DNA from: Paenibacillus phyllosphaerae | GTDB lineage: Bacteria > Bacillota > Bacilli > Paenibacillales > Paenibacillaceae | DNA length: 64,000 bases | NCBI RefSeq assembly: GCF_014192105.1 | Contig: NZ_JACHXK010000001.1 | Span: 682,001 to 746,000 of the forward strand | Direction of reading: 5' to 3' | Shown: positions 28,411 through 35,965 of the stretch, piece by piece | Numbering within the stretch: position 1 is the stretch's first letter | How the letters are laid out: every line of letters starts with the position of its first letter | Notes under the pieces: model-generated | The model's input: the letters and a program-made list of their open reading frames with translations, nothing else | What the model was told of the DNA's origin: nothing | Database searches by the model: none | Translations under genes and position numbers: made by a program

Positions 28411-29805
28411 TTGTATAGCAACTTCAGGAAAAATCAGCTCGCCCTTCTCGCCGCAGCCGCCGTCTTGGTGACCTGCGCCGTCCCTGCAGCTAGCGCGCAA
28501 GGCAGCGCTCCGCAAACTTCGGCCTCTGCAGCAACTTATACTTTTGCAGGAGTCGGTACAGGTGCGAATGCCCCACAATCGGCGGTTCCGCTGGCTGCTC
28601 CGCTCCTTACGCAAAACGAGTCAAGTGCGAACAATCCGCTCCAAGTCGTCGCGCTCGGCGATTCGCTTACGGTCGGCTATACGCTCGGGATGACCGCGGA
28701 TGCGACGCCATATGGCTATGCCGATCGACTCTATGAGCAAGCGCTCTATCACGGCGCGGCAGAACTTACCAACTTCGGCGTGCTCGGGCTCAAGAGCAAT
28801 GGCCTTGCCGCCTGGCTCGAGGCAGCTGCGCAAGGAAAGGCCATCACGGCCGAGGAAGCGCAATCCGGGTTGTCCAAGTACGCGACAACTGCCGGACGCA
28901 TCGAGCAAACAACGCAGCTGAAGGACGCGCTCACCGGCGCCGATCTGATCACGATGACGATCGGGGGCAACGATTTCCTTCCATTATTTAATGAAATCCG
29001 TTCGCGCGAGGTGACGCCCGAGGAGCTCACGAAGCTGCTCGCCGATCTGGTAGACGCGTACAAGGCCGCGCTTACCGCATCATTGGATACGATCTATACG
29101 CTCAATCCGGACGTGACCATCGTGCTGGCCGACCAATATTTGCCGGTGCCGAAACCGAATCAGATCATCCAGGCCGTAACGGAAGAGCAGTATGCCGTGC
29201 TCCAACAAGGCGTCGCGGACCTGCATGATGAGCTCATCGCGCTGCAATCGGACTATGCGGCTAAAGGTTCTAATCTGTCGATTGTTGACATCTCCACCCC
29301 GTTCGCGGGCAAGGAATTCTTGCTCACGTCCATCCGCGAAGGCGACGTACATCCGAACAATAGCGGCTACAAGATTATCGCCCAGCAGTTCGCCGACACG
29401 ATCTGGGGCGCTTACCGCGAAGCTAGCACGCTGCCTGCCGGCGTCCCGCTTCACATCGTCGTGGGCGGCAAAGAATTGACTGGCGGCAACAAGCCGGTAG
29501 TGAAGAACAACACGACCTTCCTGCCGATGCGGGATGTCGCCAATGCGCTCGGCGCATCCGTCACTTGGGACAGCAAGACGCAGACGGCCACGCTTAAGTC
29601 GGAAGGCAAGGTCGTCTCCTTCACGATCGGCGCCAAGACGATGAAGGTGAACGGACAGACGCTCCCGCTTACGACGCCGGCTTACCTGGAGAAGACGGGC
29701 AAGACGACATCGTCGACCTATCTCCCGCTCGCTGCCCTGTCCAAAGGCCTCGGCTATCAGGTCACCTACCGCAAGCCGATCCAGACGGTCTTCATTAACG
29801 AATAA
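28411..29805 (+). CDS. Secreted SGNH/GDSL esterase with C-terminal stalk domain
   Basis: The ~464-aa product has a signal peptide ending near ASAQG (residues ~1-32) and then an SGNH hydrolase domain (~75-330): nucleophile block ALGDSLTVGY, the IGGNDF Asn block and the Asp-His pair in DVHPNNSGY. A C-terminal copper-amine-oxidase N1-like 'stalk' domain follows (~345-464, FLPMRDVANALGASVTWD), a common extracellular module in Paenibacillus with no amine oxidase activity implied. TTG 28411, about eight bases from AAGGAAG, is preferred; GTG 28402 would overlap the ribosome binding site. The substrate (acyl ester in lipid or wall polymer) is unknown. Confidence 0.85.
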   Translation: MYSNFRKNQLALLAAAAVLVTCAVPAASAQGSAPQTSASAATYTFAGVGTGANAPQSAVPLAAPLLTQNESSANNPLQVVALGDSLTVGYTLGMTADATPYGYADRLYEQALYHGAAELTNFGVLGLKSNGLAAWLEAAAQGKAITAEEAQSGLSKYATTAGRIEQTTQLKDALTGADLITMTIGGNDFLPLFNEIRSREVTPEELTKLLADLVDAYKAALTASLDTIYTLNPDVTIVLADQYLPVPKPNQIIQAVTEEQYAVLQQGVADLHDELIALQSDYAAKGSNLSIVDISTPFAGKEFLLTSIREGDVHPNNSGYKIIAQQFADTIWGAYREASTLPAGVPLHIVVGGKELTGGNKPVVKNNTTFLPMRDVANALGASVTWDSKTQTATLKSEGKVVSFTIGAKTMKVNGQTLPLTTPAYLEKTGKTTSSTYLPLAALSKGLGYQVTYRKPIQTVFINE

Positions 29806-29822
29806 TCGCGTTTTCTTATGAA

Positions 29823-29876
29823 AAATCCCCCGCACTCCGCACAGCGTTTCTTGCGCTATGCAGATGCGGGGGATTT
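29823..29876. terminator. Bidirectional terminator between the esterase and pyrE
   Basis: AAATCCCCCGCA (29823-29834) pairs with TGCGGGGGATTT (29865-29876), a 12-base GC-rich stem with A/T tracts at both ends and a second small pairing in its long loop. It serves the convergent genes on both sides. Confidence 0.8.
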
Positions 29877-29926
29877 GTACATTTTATGTGATACGCCGAC
29901 GTTAAGCCGACTGCCTCTCCTGCGCG

Positions 29927-30547
29927 TTATTCCGCAATGTTCGGCACGCCGCTCTCGCCGAGCGTCGCCAGCTCGTCCATCGTGAACAGCGCATGGAAAC
30001 GGACGCCTTCGGCTTCTACATTCGTGCGGCCTGCCGGGTCTTGCTCGATGACGCAGATCGCATCGGTCACGATCGCCCCTGCGGCGCGCAGATCGTTGAC
30101 GCTATTGATGACCTGCTTGCCCGTGGACACGATATCCTTAATGACGCAGACCTTCTTGCCTGCCACATCGGCGCCTTCGGCCAACCGCCCTGTGCCGTAG
30201 GCCCGCGGCTCGATCCGCACGAAGACGGCCGGCAGCCGCGTCTCCATCGACAGCACCGTCACGAGCGGAATGCCGCCAAGCTCGAGGCCGGCCAGCACCT
30301 CGGTGCCTACCGGTATAAAGGTCGACATCTCCCAGCCGATCGCGCCCATTAATCTTGGATCGGATTCGAACCGGTACGGATCCACATAATTCTCGGAGGT
30401 GCCGCCATTGCGCATCCTGAATGCTCCGTGCAGATGCGCCAGCTTGTAAATCTCCTGAGCCATCATTTGTTTATCCATCGTTAGAAACATCGTCTCCTTC
30501 ATCGGTTGTCGCTGCCCGCTTGCCGCCTGCCGCGCTTCATCGCTCAC
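29927..30547 (-). CDS. pyrE: Orotate phosphoribosyltransferase-like protein
   Basis: The 206-aa protein has the type I phosphoribosyltransferase fold with the PRPP loop VCVIKDIVSTGKQVI near residue 130. The N-terminal FRMRNGGTSENYVDPYRFESDP resembles the OPRT flexible region. In classical PyrE the PRPP loop has two adjacent acidic residues (ED or DD); here it is KD, so activity on orotate is probable but not certain. GTG 30547 overlaps the kapB stop (TAGTG) and follows AAGGAG by eight bases, giving tight translational coupling. No other pyrimidine genes are nearby, which is unusual for pyrE and leaves room for another base substrate. Confidence 0.65.
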   Translation of the reverse strand: MSDEARQAASGQRQPMKETMFLTMDKQMMAQEIYKLAHLHGAFRMRNGGTSENYVDPYRFESDPRLMGAIGWEMSTFIPVGTEVLAGLELGGIPLVTVLSMETRLPAVFVRIEPRAYGTGRLAEGADVAGKKVCVIKDIVSTGKQVINSVNDLRAAGAIVTDAICVIEQDPAGRTNVEAEGVRFHALFTMDELATLGESGVPNIAE

Positions 30548-30960
30548 TAGCGATACTCCTTACCCAGCTGCTCGAGCAGTTCGAGGCCCCGCTCCGCCCA
30601 ACGCTTCAAGCGGTCCAAGCCTTCAATCTCGCGGGCCAGCGCCAGCGTCAGCGATTCCTTATAATCCGGCACGCTGCCGGCATAAGGGCGGATATCGCCC
30701 GCCAGCACATTCGTCTTCTCGGTGTAGCTAAGCGCGCGGCGTTCATGGAAGAACGGCACATCTGGATTATACGGGTTATGCAGGTCGCCCTGCTCCGGGT
30801 GCTTCACGACGGCCAGAATCTTGACCAGCGCACGCGGGCCGTTCACTTCCACGACTTCACCAATATACTCCCCCGTCTTCACCTGAGCCATTACAAGGGC
30901 GCCGGCTTCCGGCCGGTAAGCTTCATTCGTTCTCATCTCATCCCACGCTCCATCTCTCAT
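30547..30960 (-). CDS. kapB: Kinase-associated protein B homologue
   Basis: The ~130-aa protein matches the KapB family: TGEYIGEVVEVNG, VKILAVVKHPEQGDLHNP and VPFFHERRALSYTEKTNVLA are its conserved blocks. In Bacillus KapB is a lipoprotein required for KinB signalling into the sporulation phosphorelay. Here no lipobox or signal peptide is visible, so it would be cytoplasmic unless the start is wrong. Start is uncertain between ATG 30960 and ATG 30936, which better matches family length. It forms a two-gene unit with the pyrE-like gene. Confidence 0.8.
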   Translation of the reverse strand: MRDGAWDEMRTNEAYRPEAGALVMAQVKTGEYIGEVVEVNGPRALVKILAVVKHPEQGDLHNPYNPDVPFFHERRALSYTEKTNVLAGDIRPYAGSVPDYKESLTLALAREIEGLDRLKRWAERGLELLEQLGKEYR

Positions 30961-31099
30961 CTTCTTACATTAGAATATAGGAAGTGTTCCGCCCGAAGCA
31001 AGCGGACGGGGCTATGCCTCACAGCCGAACCTTTTGGCACGTTGAGTCGTCGTAGTACGGGGAAACGATTTGCCGGCGAAAATGTAAAGTTAAAATTGG

Positions 31100-31285
31100 C
31101 TGAATGTAGTAATGCCTTAACCGGATTTCAAAACAATCACTCCACTGAATGCTGCTATCCCGATCGGGATCGCAAGCCAATCAGCCTAACACGCTGTATG
31201 CTGTATTTCCAATCTTACGATTGGAAACACAAACCAAACATTCCACTGAATGTTGAAATCCTTAACCTGATTTCAAACCAATCAG
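31100..31285 (+). repeat. Four diverged copies of a ~42-nt hairpin motif
   Basis: Copies begin at 31100, 31145, 31194 and 31246 (spacing 45, 49, 52). Each reads CTGAATGCTG or a close variant, then a hairpin, then AAACCAATCAG or a variant. The hairpin differs in each copy yet stays paired: ATCCC/GGGAT at 31157-31170, TTTCCAATC/GATTGGAAA at 31206-31227, TGAAATC/GATTTCA at 31254-31277; the first copy is degraded. The orientation is the same as the downstream plus-strand gene at 31462. The same motif recurs at 38241-38416 (minus) and 45970-46011 (plus). No gene is seen in 30961-31461. Confidence 0.8.
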
Positions 31286-31349
31286 TGACTTTTACCCAAA
31301 TTTAAGGTGATTATTACCTCGTATTCCACCTTTGGACAGCCCGATAATC

Positions 31350-31378
31350 TTGTATTACCGTCCTCAGCGTCGTAATAT
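31350..31378 (+). promoter_or_regulatory. Promoter of the processive glycosyltransferase gene
   Basis: TTGTAT (31350-31355) and TAATAT (31373-31378) are 17 bases apart, predicting a start near 31385 and a leader of about 75 bases. The repeat cluster lies just upstream of this promoter. Confidence 0.5.
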
Positions 31379-31461
31379 GATATAAGACACATACGCCACG
31401 GACGACAGATGCAGAACTTAAGACAGTTGTTCTCATCTTATACAGAAAAGCAGGTGAGAAG

Positions 31462-32577
31462 ATGCGCAAGAAACGAGTGCTTCTGCTCTCGGAGGGGTTC
31501 GGTTCCGGACATACCCAAGCCGCCTATGCGCTTGCGTTCGGGCTGCGTGAGCTTGATCCGGGCATTCAAACGCGAGTAATAGAGCTAGGCAAATTCTTAA
31601 ACCCGGTACTCGGTCCGATGATTGTCAACGCTTACCGCAAGACGGTCGTGAAGCAACCCAAACTCGTCGGCATCGTATACCGCAGACAATACAAGAAATC
31701 ATTGAACCGACTGACTCAACTCGCCTTGCATCGCATTTTTTATACTCATACATCGCAAGTCATCAATCAGTTGAAGCCGGATCTTATCGTATGTACTCAC
31801 CCGGTGCCTAACGCCGTCGTCTCGCGGCTGAAGCGGCTCGGGCTGGATGTGCCGCTCTATACTCTTATAACCGACTATGACGCACATGGCACATGGACCA
31901 GCACGGAAGTGACCAAATATCTCGTCTCCACGCCGCTCGTCATGCAGAAGCTGATCGATCGCGGCATTCCGCGGCAGCGGATCGAGGTGACCGGCATCCC
32001 GGTCCACCCGAATTTCTGGCATACGTACGACAAGGCCGAGATCCATTCCCAGTTCGGCCTTAAGGACATGCCGACTGTTCTTATTATGGGCGGCGGCTGG
32101 GGGATCCTGAACAGCGACGACCTGCTCGCGCATATGACGGAGTACCGCGACCGCGTGCAGCTGATCTACTGCGTCGGCAACAACGAGGAAGCCCGCGACC
32201 GGCTCCTCGCGGATCCCCGCTTCCAGCACCCCAACGTGAAGGTGCTCGGCTTCACCCGCGAGGTCAGCAAGCTGATGGACGTCTCGGATCTGCTCGTTAC
32301 GAAGCCCGGCGGCATGACCTGCACGGAGGGCCTCAGCAAAGGCATTCCGATGCTGTTCTATGAACCGATTCCCGGCCAGGAGGAAGAGAACTGCGAATAT
32401 TTCGTCAACAACGGCTTCGGCGAGATGCTCGAGTCGACGGACACGATCGAGAAGTGGTTCCACCTCATTCAAGAGCCGTACGCAGCGGTGCAATACCGCC
32501 GCAAGCTGCTGTCCAAGCGCAACCAACAATATAATCCCACGCAATGTTCGAGAGCCGTCCTGCAGTTTATGCAGTGA
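31462..32577 (+). CDS. Processive diacylglycerol glycosyltransferase (MGDG synthase/UgtP family)
   Basis: The 371-aa protein begins with LLLSEGFGSGHTQAAYAL, the MGDG-synthase N-domain acceptor loop, followed by VCTHPVPNAVVSRLK and TDYDAHGTW. The C-terminal GT28 domain (~200-360) has MGGGWGI, TKPGGMTCTEGLSKGIP and the donor-site loop PIPGQEEENCEYF. Family members transfer glucose or galactose from UDP-sugar to diacylglycerol, making membrane glycolipids and the lipoteichoic acid anchor. A strong AGGTGAG ribosome binding site precedes ATG 31462. It is slightly short for UgtP but complete. Confidence 0.85.
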   Translation: MRKKRVLLLSEGFGSGHTQAAYALAFGLRELDPGIQTRVIELGKFLNPVLGPMIVNAYRKTVVKQPKLVGIVYRRQYKKSLNRLTQLALHRIFYTHTSQVINQLKPDLIVCTHPVPNAVVSRLKRLGLDVPLYTLITDYDAHGTWTSTEVTKYLVSTPLVMQKLIDRGIPRQRIEVTGIPVHPNFWHTYDKAEIHSQFGLKDMPTVLIMGGGWGILNSDDLLAHMTEYRDRVQLIYCVGNNEEARDRLLADPRFQHPNVKVLGFTREVSKLMDVSDLLVTKPGGMTCTEGLSKGIPMLFYEPIPGQEEENCEYFVNNGFGEMLESTDTIEKWFHLIQEPYAAVQYRRKLLSKRNQQYNPTQCSRAVLQFMQ

Positions 32578-32806
32578 CGGTTTTTCTTCGAAATATAAGA
32601 ATTACTAAGTTGCACGCTTATCAATCATCTTCTATTTCTCCGGAATGAAACTTAATACGCCGCCAGAGGACGGCGTTAGCCGTTTCACCTCGTTTCCCGC
32701 CGCTCTGCCCAAGCTTGTACCCCCTCTCGTGCATAGCGTAATCGGAGGAAGGGTAAAGATAGCGTAGGTGTGTTTTACGGCATAGGCTTAGAAGGAGGAC
32801 AGGCAG

Positions 32807-34225
32807 ATGGCCAATAACAAAGCATTGGACGGCAAGACCGTCATCATGCGGCTGGAGCTCGATACCCAGCAGGCGCAATTCGGCAAGGCGGCGACCGCGA
32901 TCGAGCAGGCCGGCGGCGACATTATCGCCATTGACGTCATACAGACCGGCAAAGGCCGATCCACGCGCGACTTAACGATTAAAGTATCCGAGCAAGGAAC
33001 GACGCAGCGAATCTCCGAAGCGCTCGCAGAGCTGACAGGTATCCGGTTGGTCAATATCTCGGACCGCACGTTCCTCCTCCATCTCGGGGGCAAAATCACG
33101 ATTCAGCCGAAGACGCCGATTCAGAACCGGGACGATCTGTCCCGCGTCTACACGCCTGAAGTGGCCAGGGTCTGCAATGCCATTCACGAAGATCCGAGCA
33201 AGGCGTTCAATCTGACGATCAAAAAGAACACCGTCGCCGTCGTCTCCGATGGCAGCGCGGTGCTCGGCCTGGGCAATATCGGCCCCTATGCGGCGATGCC
33301 GGTCATGGAAGGCAAGGCGATGCTGTTCAAACAGTTCGCGGATGTCGATGCCTTCCCGATTTGCCTGGACACGCAGGATACGGAAGCTATCATCGCTGCC
33401 GTGAAGGCGCTCGCTCCAGGCTTCGGCGGGATCAATCTGGAAGATATCGCAGCTCCCCGCTGCTTCGAGATCGAGCAAAGGCTGCAGGCGGAGCTCGACA
33501 TTCCCGTCTTCCATGACGATCAGCACGGCACGGCCGTCGTGCTCTATGCCGCGATGCTCAATGCGCTGAAACTGACCGAGCGCAAGATCGAAGATACTCG
33601 ATTCGTGGTCTGCGGGATCGGCGCGGCCGGGACCGCTTGTACGAAGATGCTGCTGGCCGGCGGCGCGAAGCATATTATCGGCGTGGACCGCGAAGGCATC
33701 CTGACGAGGGACAACGCGTATGCGAGCGAAAGCTGGCAATGGTATGCGGACCATACGAACGAGGAACGCCGCAGTGGCGGCTTGGCGGAGGCGCTGGATG
33801 GCGCGGACGTATTCATCGGCGTATCGGCCGGCGGGATCTTGAAGCGCGAATACATCGGACGCATGGCGTCCGACCCGATCGTGTTCGCGATGGCGAATCC
33901 GGAGCCGGAGATTCGCCCGGAAGCGGCAGAGGACATCGTCGCGGTCATCGCGACGGGACGGTCGGATTATCCGAACCAGATCAACAATGTGCTCTGCTTC
34001 CCGGGTATCTTCCGAGGCGCCCTGGATTGCCGGGCAAGCCATATTAACGAGGCGATGAAGTTGGCCGCGGCGGAAGCGATCGCTTCCGTCATCACCGATG
34101 AAGAGCTGAGTCCCCTCTATATCATCCCGAGCGTATTCAATCAACGCGTCGTGGAGGAGGTCAGGCGCCGCGTCGTGCAAGCAGCCGTCGATTCCGGCGT
34201 CGCGCGCAGACAGGTGCGTGACTAG
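32807..34225 (+). CDS. NAD(P)-dependent malic enzyme with N-terminal ACT domain
   Basis: The 472-aa enzyme decarboxylates malate to pyruvate. Residues ~10-85 form an ACT-like regulatory domain (VIMRLELDTQQAQFGK). The malic N-domain contains RVYTPEVARVCNAI and GLGNIGPYAAMPVMEGKAML; the metal and substrate site has PVFHDDQHGTA, and the NAD-binding domain has VVCGIGAAGTACTKML. This ACT-malic layout is the Bacillus YtsJ/MalS type with an added sensor domain. AGGAGG lies nine bases ahead of ATG 32807. Monocistronic, ending at a bidirectional terminator. Confidence 0.92.
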   Translation: MANNKALDGKTVIMRLELDTQQAQFGKAATAIEQAGGDIIAIDVIQTGKGRSTRDLTIKVSEQGTTQRISEALAELTGIRLVNISDRTFLLHLGGKITIQPKTPIQNRDDLSRVYTPEVARVCNAIHEDPSKAFNLTIKKNTVAVVSDGSAVLGLGNIGPYAAMPVMEGKAMLFKQFADVDAFPICLDTQDTEAIIAAVKALAPGFGGINLEDIAAPRCFEIEQRLQAELDIPVFHDDQHGTAVVLYAAMLNALKLTERKIEDTRFVVCGIGAAGTACTKMLLAGGAKHIIGVDREGILTRDNAYASESWQWYADHTNEERRSGGLAEALDGADVFIGVSAGGILKREYIGRMASDPIVFAMANPEPEIRPEAAEDIVAVIATGRSDYPNQINNVLCFPGIFRGALDCRASHINEAMKLAAAEAIASVITDEELSPLYIIPSVFNQRVVEEVRRRVVQAAVDSGVARRQVRD

Positions 34226-34298
34226 CGGGCTCGAGGCAACAACGACGAACATAGCCGTAAGACTTTTAGCAAAACCGCACACATTCCGCAAGCAGCAC

Positions 34299-34332
34299 AA
34301 AGAGCGCAGGCCATTGAAGGCTTGCGCTCTTT
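34299..34332. terminator. Bidirectional terminator between malic enzyme and NlpC/P60 genes
   Basis: AAAGAGCGCAGGCC (34299-34312) pairs with 34319-34332 with a single G-T wobble and a six-base loop; both flanks are T-rich on the relevant strands. Confidence 0.85.
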
Positions 34333-34352
34333 GTCATTATTAGAAACTACGC

Positions 34353-35558
34353 CTACAGGGCGCTGCCGCCGTACAGGAAACGGTATTCCCAATGCGTGCC
34401 GGCAATGTCGCTAATCTTGACGCCGCCCGATTCTGTCGAATACGTATGAAGGATCTGGCCGTTGCCGAGGTAGATGCCGACATGCGTGATCGTCGCCGTC
34501 GATTTGTTCACGCCGCTGTACGAGGACGCCTTCGAGCCTTTGTAGGACATGAAGAACATCAAGTCGCCGCGCTTCAGCTGCGTGTAGTCCGTCGTCACGG
34601 CGCCTTTGCTCTTCACATACGTCCCTTGATCGCGGGAGTCCGAAGGCAGGATCAGGCCAAGCGCGTCGCGGAAAGCGGTACGCACGAAGTCCGAGCAGTC
34701 GAAGGTCGTGGTCGTATTGCGGTCAGAGCTGTACTCGTACGGCGTGCCCCAATATTTCATGCCTGCCGCGATGACAGACTCGATGGCAGCCGACGGATTG
34801 GTAATGACAGGCGCAGAGCTGTAGCTCGTCGTGATATATTGGGCATCCGAGCTGACATAACCGACGACGCCGCTGCCATCGCGCACTTGATACCAGGATT
34901 TGCTCGGCTGGCCGATGACGGTCACTTGCTCGCCCGACTTCAAGTAACGAATACGGGAAGCCGATGTGGATGCAGCCGTACGGAACGAGACGGAAGCGTT
35001 AATGACCGCGTTCGCGTCCGCCGGTGCCGTTACCACCGGCGTGCTTGTCGAAGGCGTGGATGTCCCACTCGTCGCGACATAATCCGTGTCCACATAACCG
35101 ACTACGCCATTCGCGTCCTTCACCTGGTACCAGTAGCTGTTCGGCTGGGACAGGATCGTCACGCTCTCGCCTTTGCTGAAATAACGAATGCGCGTCGAAG
35201 AAGCCGATGCGCTCTTGCGGAACGAAGCCGAGGACGTTACCGTCGCATTCCCCGTTGCCGTTGCAGGCGCGGTTACGCTGTCTTCCACGAAATCGATATA
35301 TTTGGCATTGGACGAGACGTAGCCGACTTGTCCGCTGCTATCTTGTACTTGAAGCCAGTAGCTGTTCACTTCGCTGATGACTTTGACGGATTCGCCGGAT
35401 TTGAGATACCGGATGACGCCCGAAGAAGTCGAAGGCTCTGTGCGGAAGCTGACGGAAGCTTGTACCTCGGCAGTTCCCGTTGCAGCCGATGCGGCTAGTG
35501 GTGCGGATAGAGAAGCGGCAAAGATCGTTGCCATCGTCAGTGCTGTCCATTTCTTCAT
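34353..35558 (-). CDS. Secreted wall hydrolase: three SH3b domains plus NlpC/P60 peptidase
   Basis: The ~401-aa protein has a signal peptide ending near PLAASAATG (~1-27). Three bacterial SH3 repeats follow (about 30-90, 100-160 and 185-245), each with SxSFRxxxSTSSxxIRYLKSGE and W-x-Q/K-V-x-D, which bind the peptidoglycan. The C-terminal NlpC/P60 domain (~260-400) has the catalytic Cys in FDCSDFVRTAF and His in THVGIYLGNG, cutting D-Glu-diaminopimelate bonds. ATG 35558 is ten bases from GGAGG; TTG 35561 at seven bases is an equally good start. Likely roles are growth or daughter-cell separation. Confidence 0.9.
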   Translation of the reverse strand: MKKWTALTMATIFAASLSAPLAASAATGTAEVQASVSFRTEPSTSSGVIRYLKSGESVKVISEVNSYWLQVQDSSGQVGYVSSNAKYIDFVEDSVTAPATATGNATVTSSASFRKSASASSTRIRYFSKGESVTILSQPNSYWYQVKDANGVVGYVDTDYVATSGTSTPSTSTPVVTAPADANAVINASVSFRTAASTSASRIRYLKSGEQVTVIGQPSKSWYQVRDGSGVVGYVSSDAQYITTSYSSAPVITNPSAAIESVIAAGMKYWGTPYEYSSDRNTTTTFDCSDFVRTAFRDALGLILPSDSRDQGTYVKSKGAVTTDYTQLKRGDLMFFMSYKGSKASSYSGVNKSTATITHVGIYLGNGQILHTYSTESGGVKISDIAGTHWEYRFLYGGSAL

Positions 35559-35965
35559 CAAGTAGTTCCCTCCGAATGTCTAGTTGTTCGCTAAGATGCT
35601 GCTAGAGCTGGATCTGATCTATGATAAGTGCTGACATCTAACGTGTTTTCTTGACCATTGGCCGTTTTGCTTAGCTCAATTGTACGTAGATCGACACACT
35701 GTTTGGTATCGACCCCTTGTCCCATCTTGTCGAATGCGCTAGGCTTGCGGAACCACCTTGATCACGATGATGCGGCATAGCAAAAAGACGCCTCCCTCCT
35801 GCTCCCATGCGATTCAACGCTAAGGGAACAGTGAGTTAGGCGCCTTGTCGGCCTGCCTCTGGAACGGTCCGGCTTCTTATACCTTTAGTCCTACAAAAGC
35901 GCTCTCCATGGCCAGCACATGTAAATGTTGCCAATCACGGTTAAACGGCCTCGAGCAAGAGCGGC
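35559..35965. other. Gap with the terminator of the GH15 operon
   Basis: About 400 bases without a gene. At 35785-35846 AAGACGCCT can pair with AGGCGCCTT (one mismatch); on the minus strand the stem is followed by TTTTTGC, so it probably ends the alpha-glucan operon. The remainder (35575-35780) should contain the promoter and leader of the SH3-NlpC/P60 gene, but I could not place boxes with confidence. Confidence 0.5.

Noticed and set aside
30421..31305. A 294-codon plus-strand frame across kapB and the repeat cluster.
   Set aside because: Its first half is antisense to kapB-pyrE and the second half runs through the hairpin repeats; no ribosome binding site.
35559..35780. A c-di-AMP (ydaO-type) riboswitch ahead of the SH3-NlpC/P60 gene.
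   Set aside because: Such riboswitches often precede wall hydrolase genes, but the conserved core sequences were not found in this leader.
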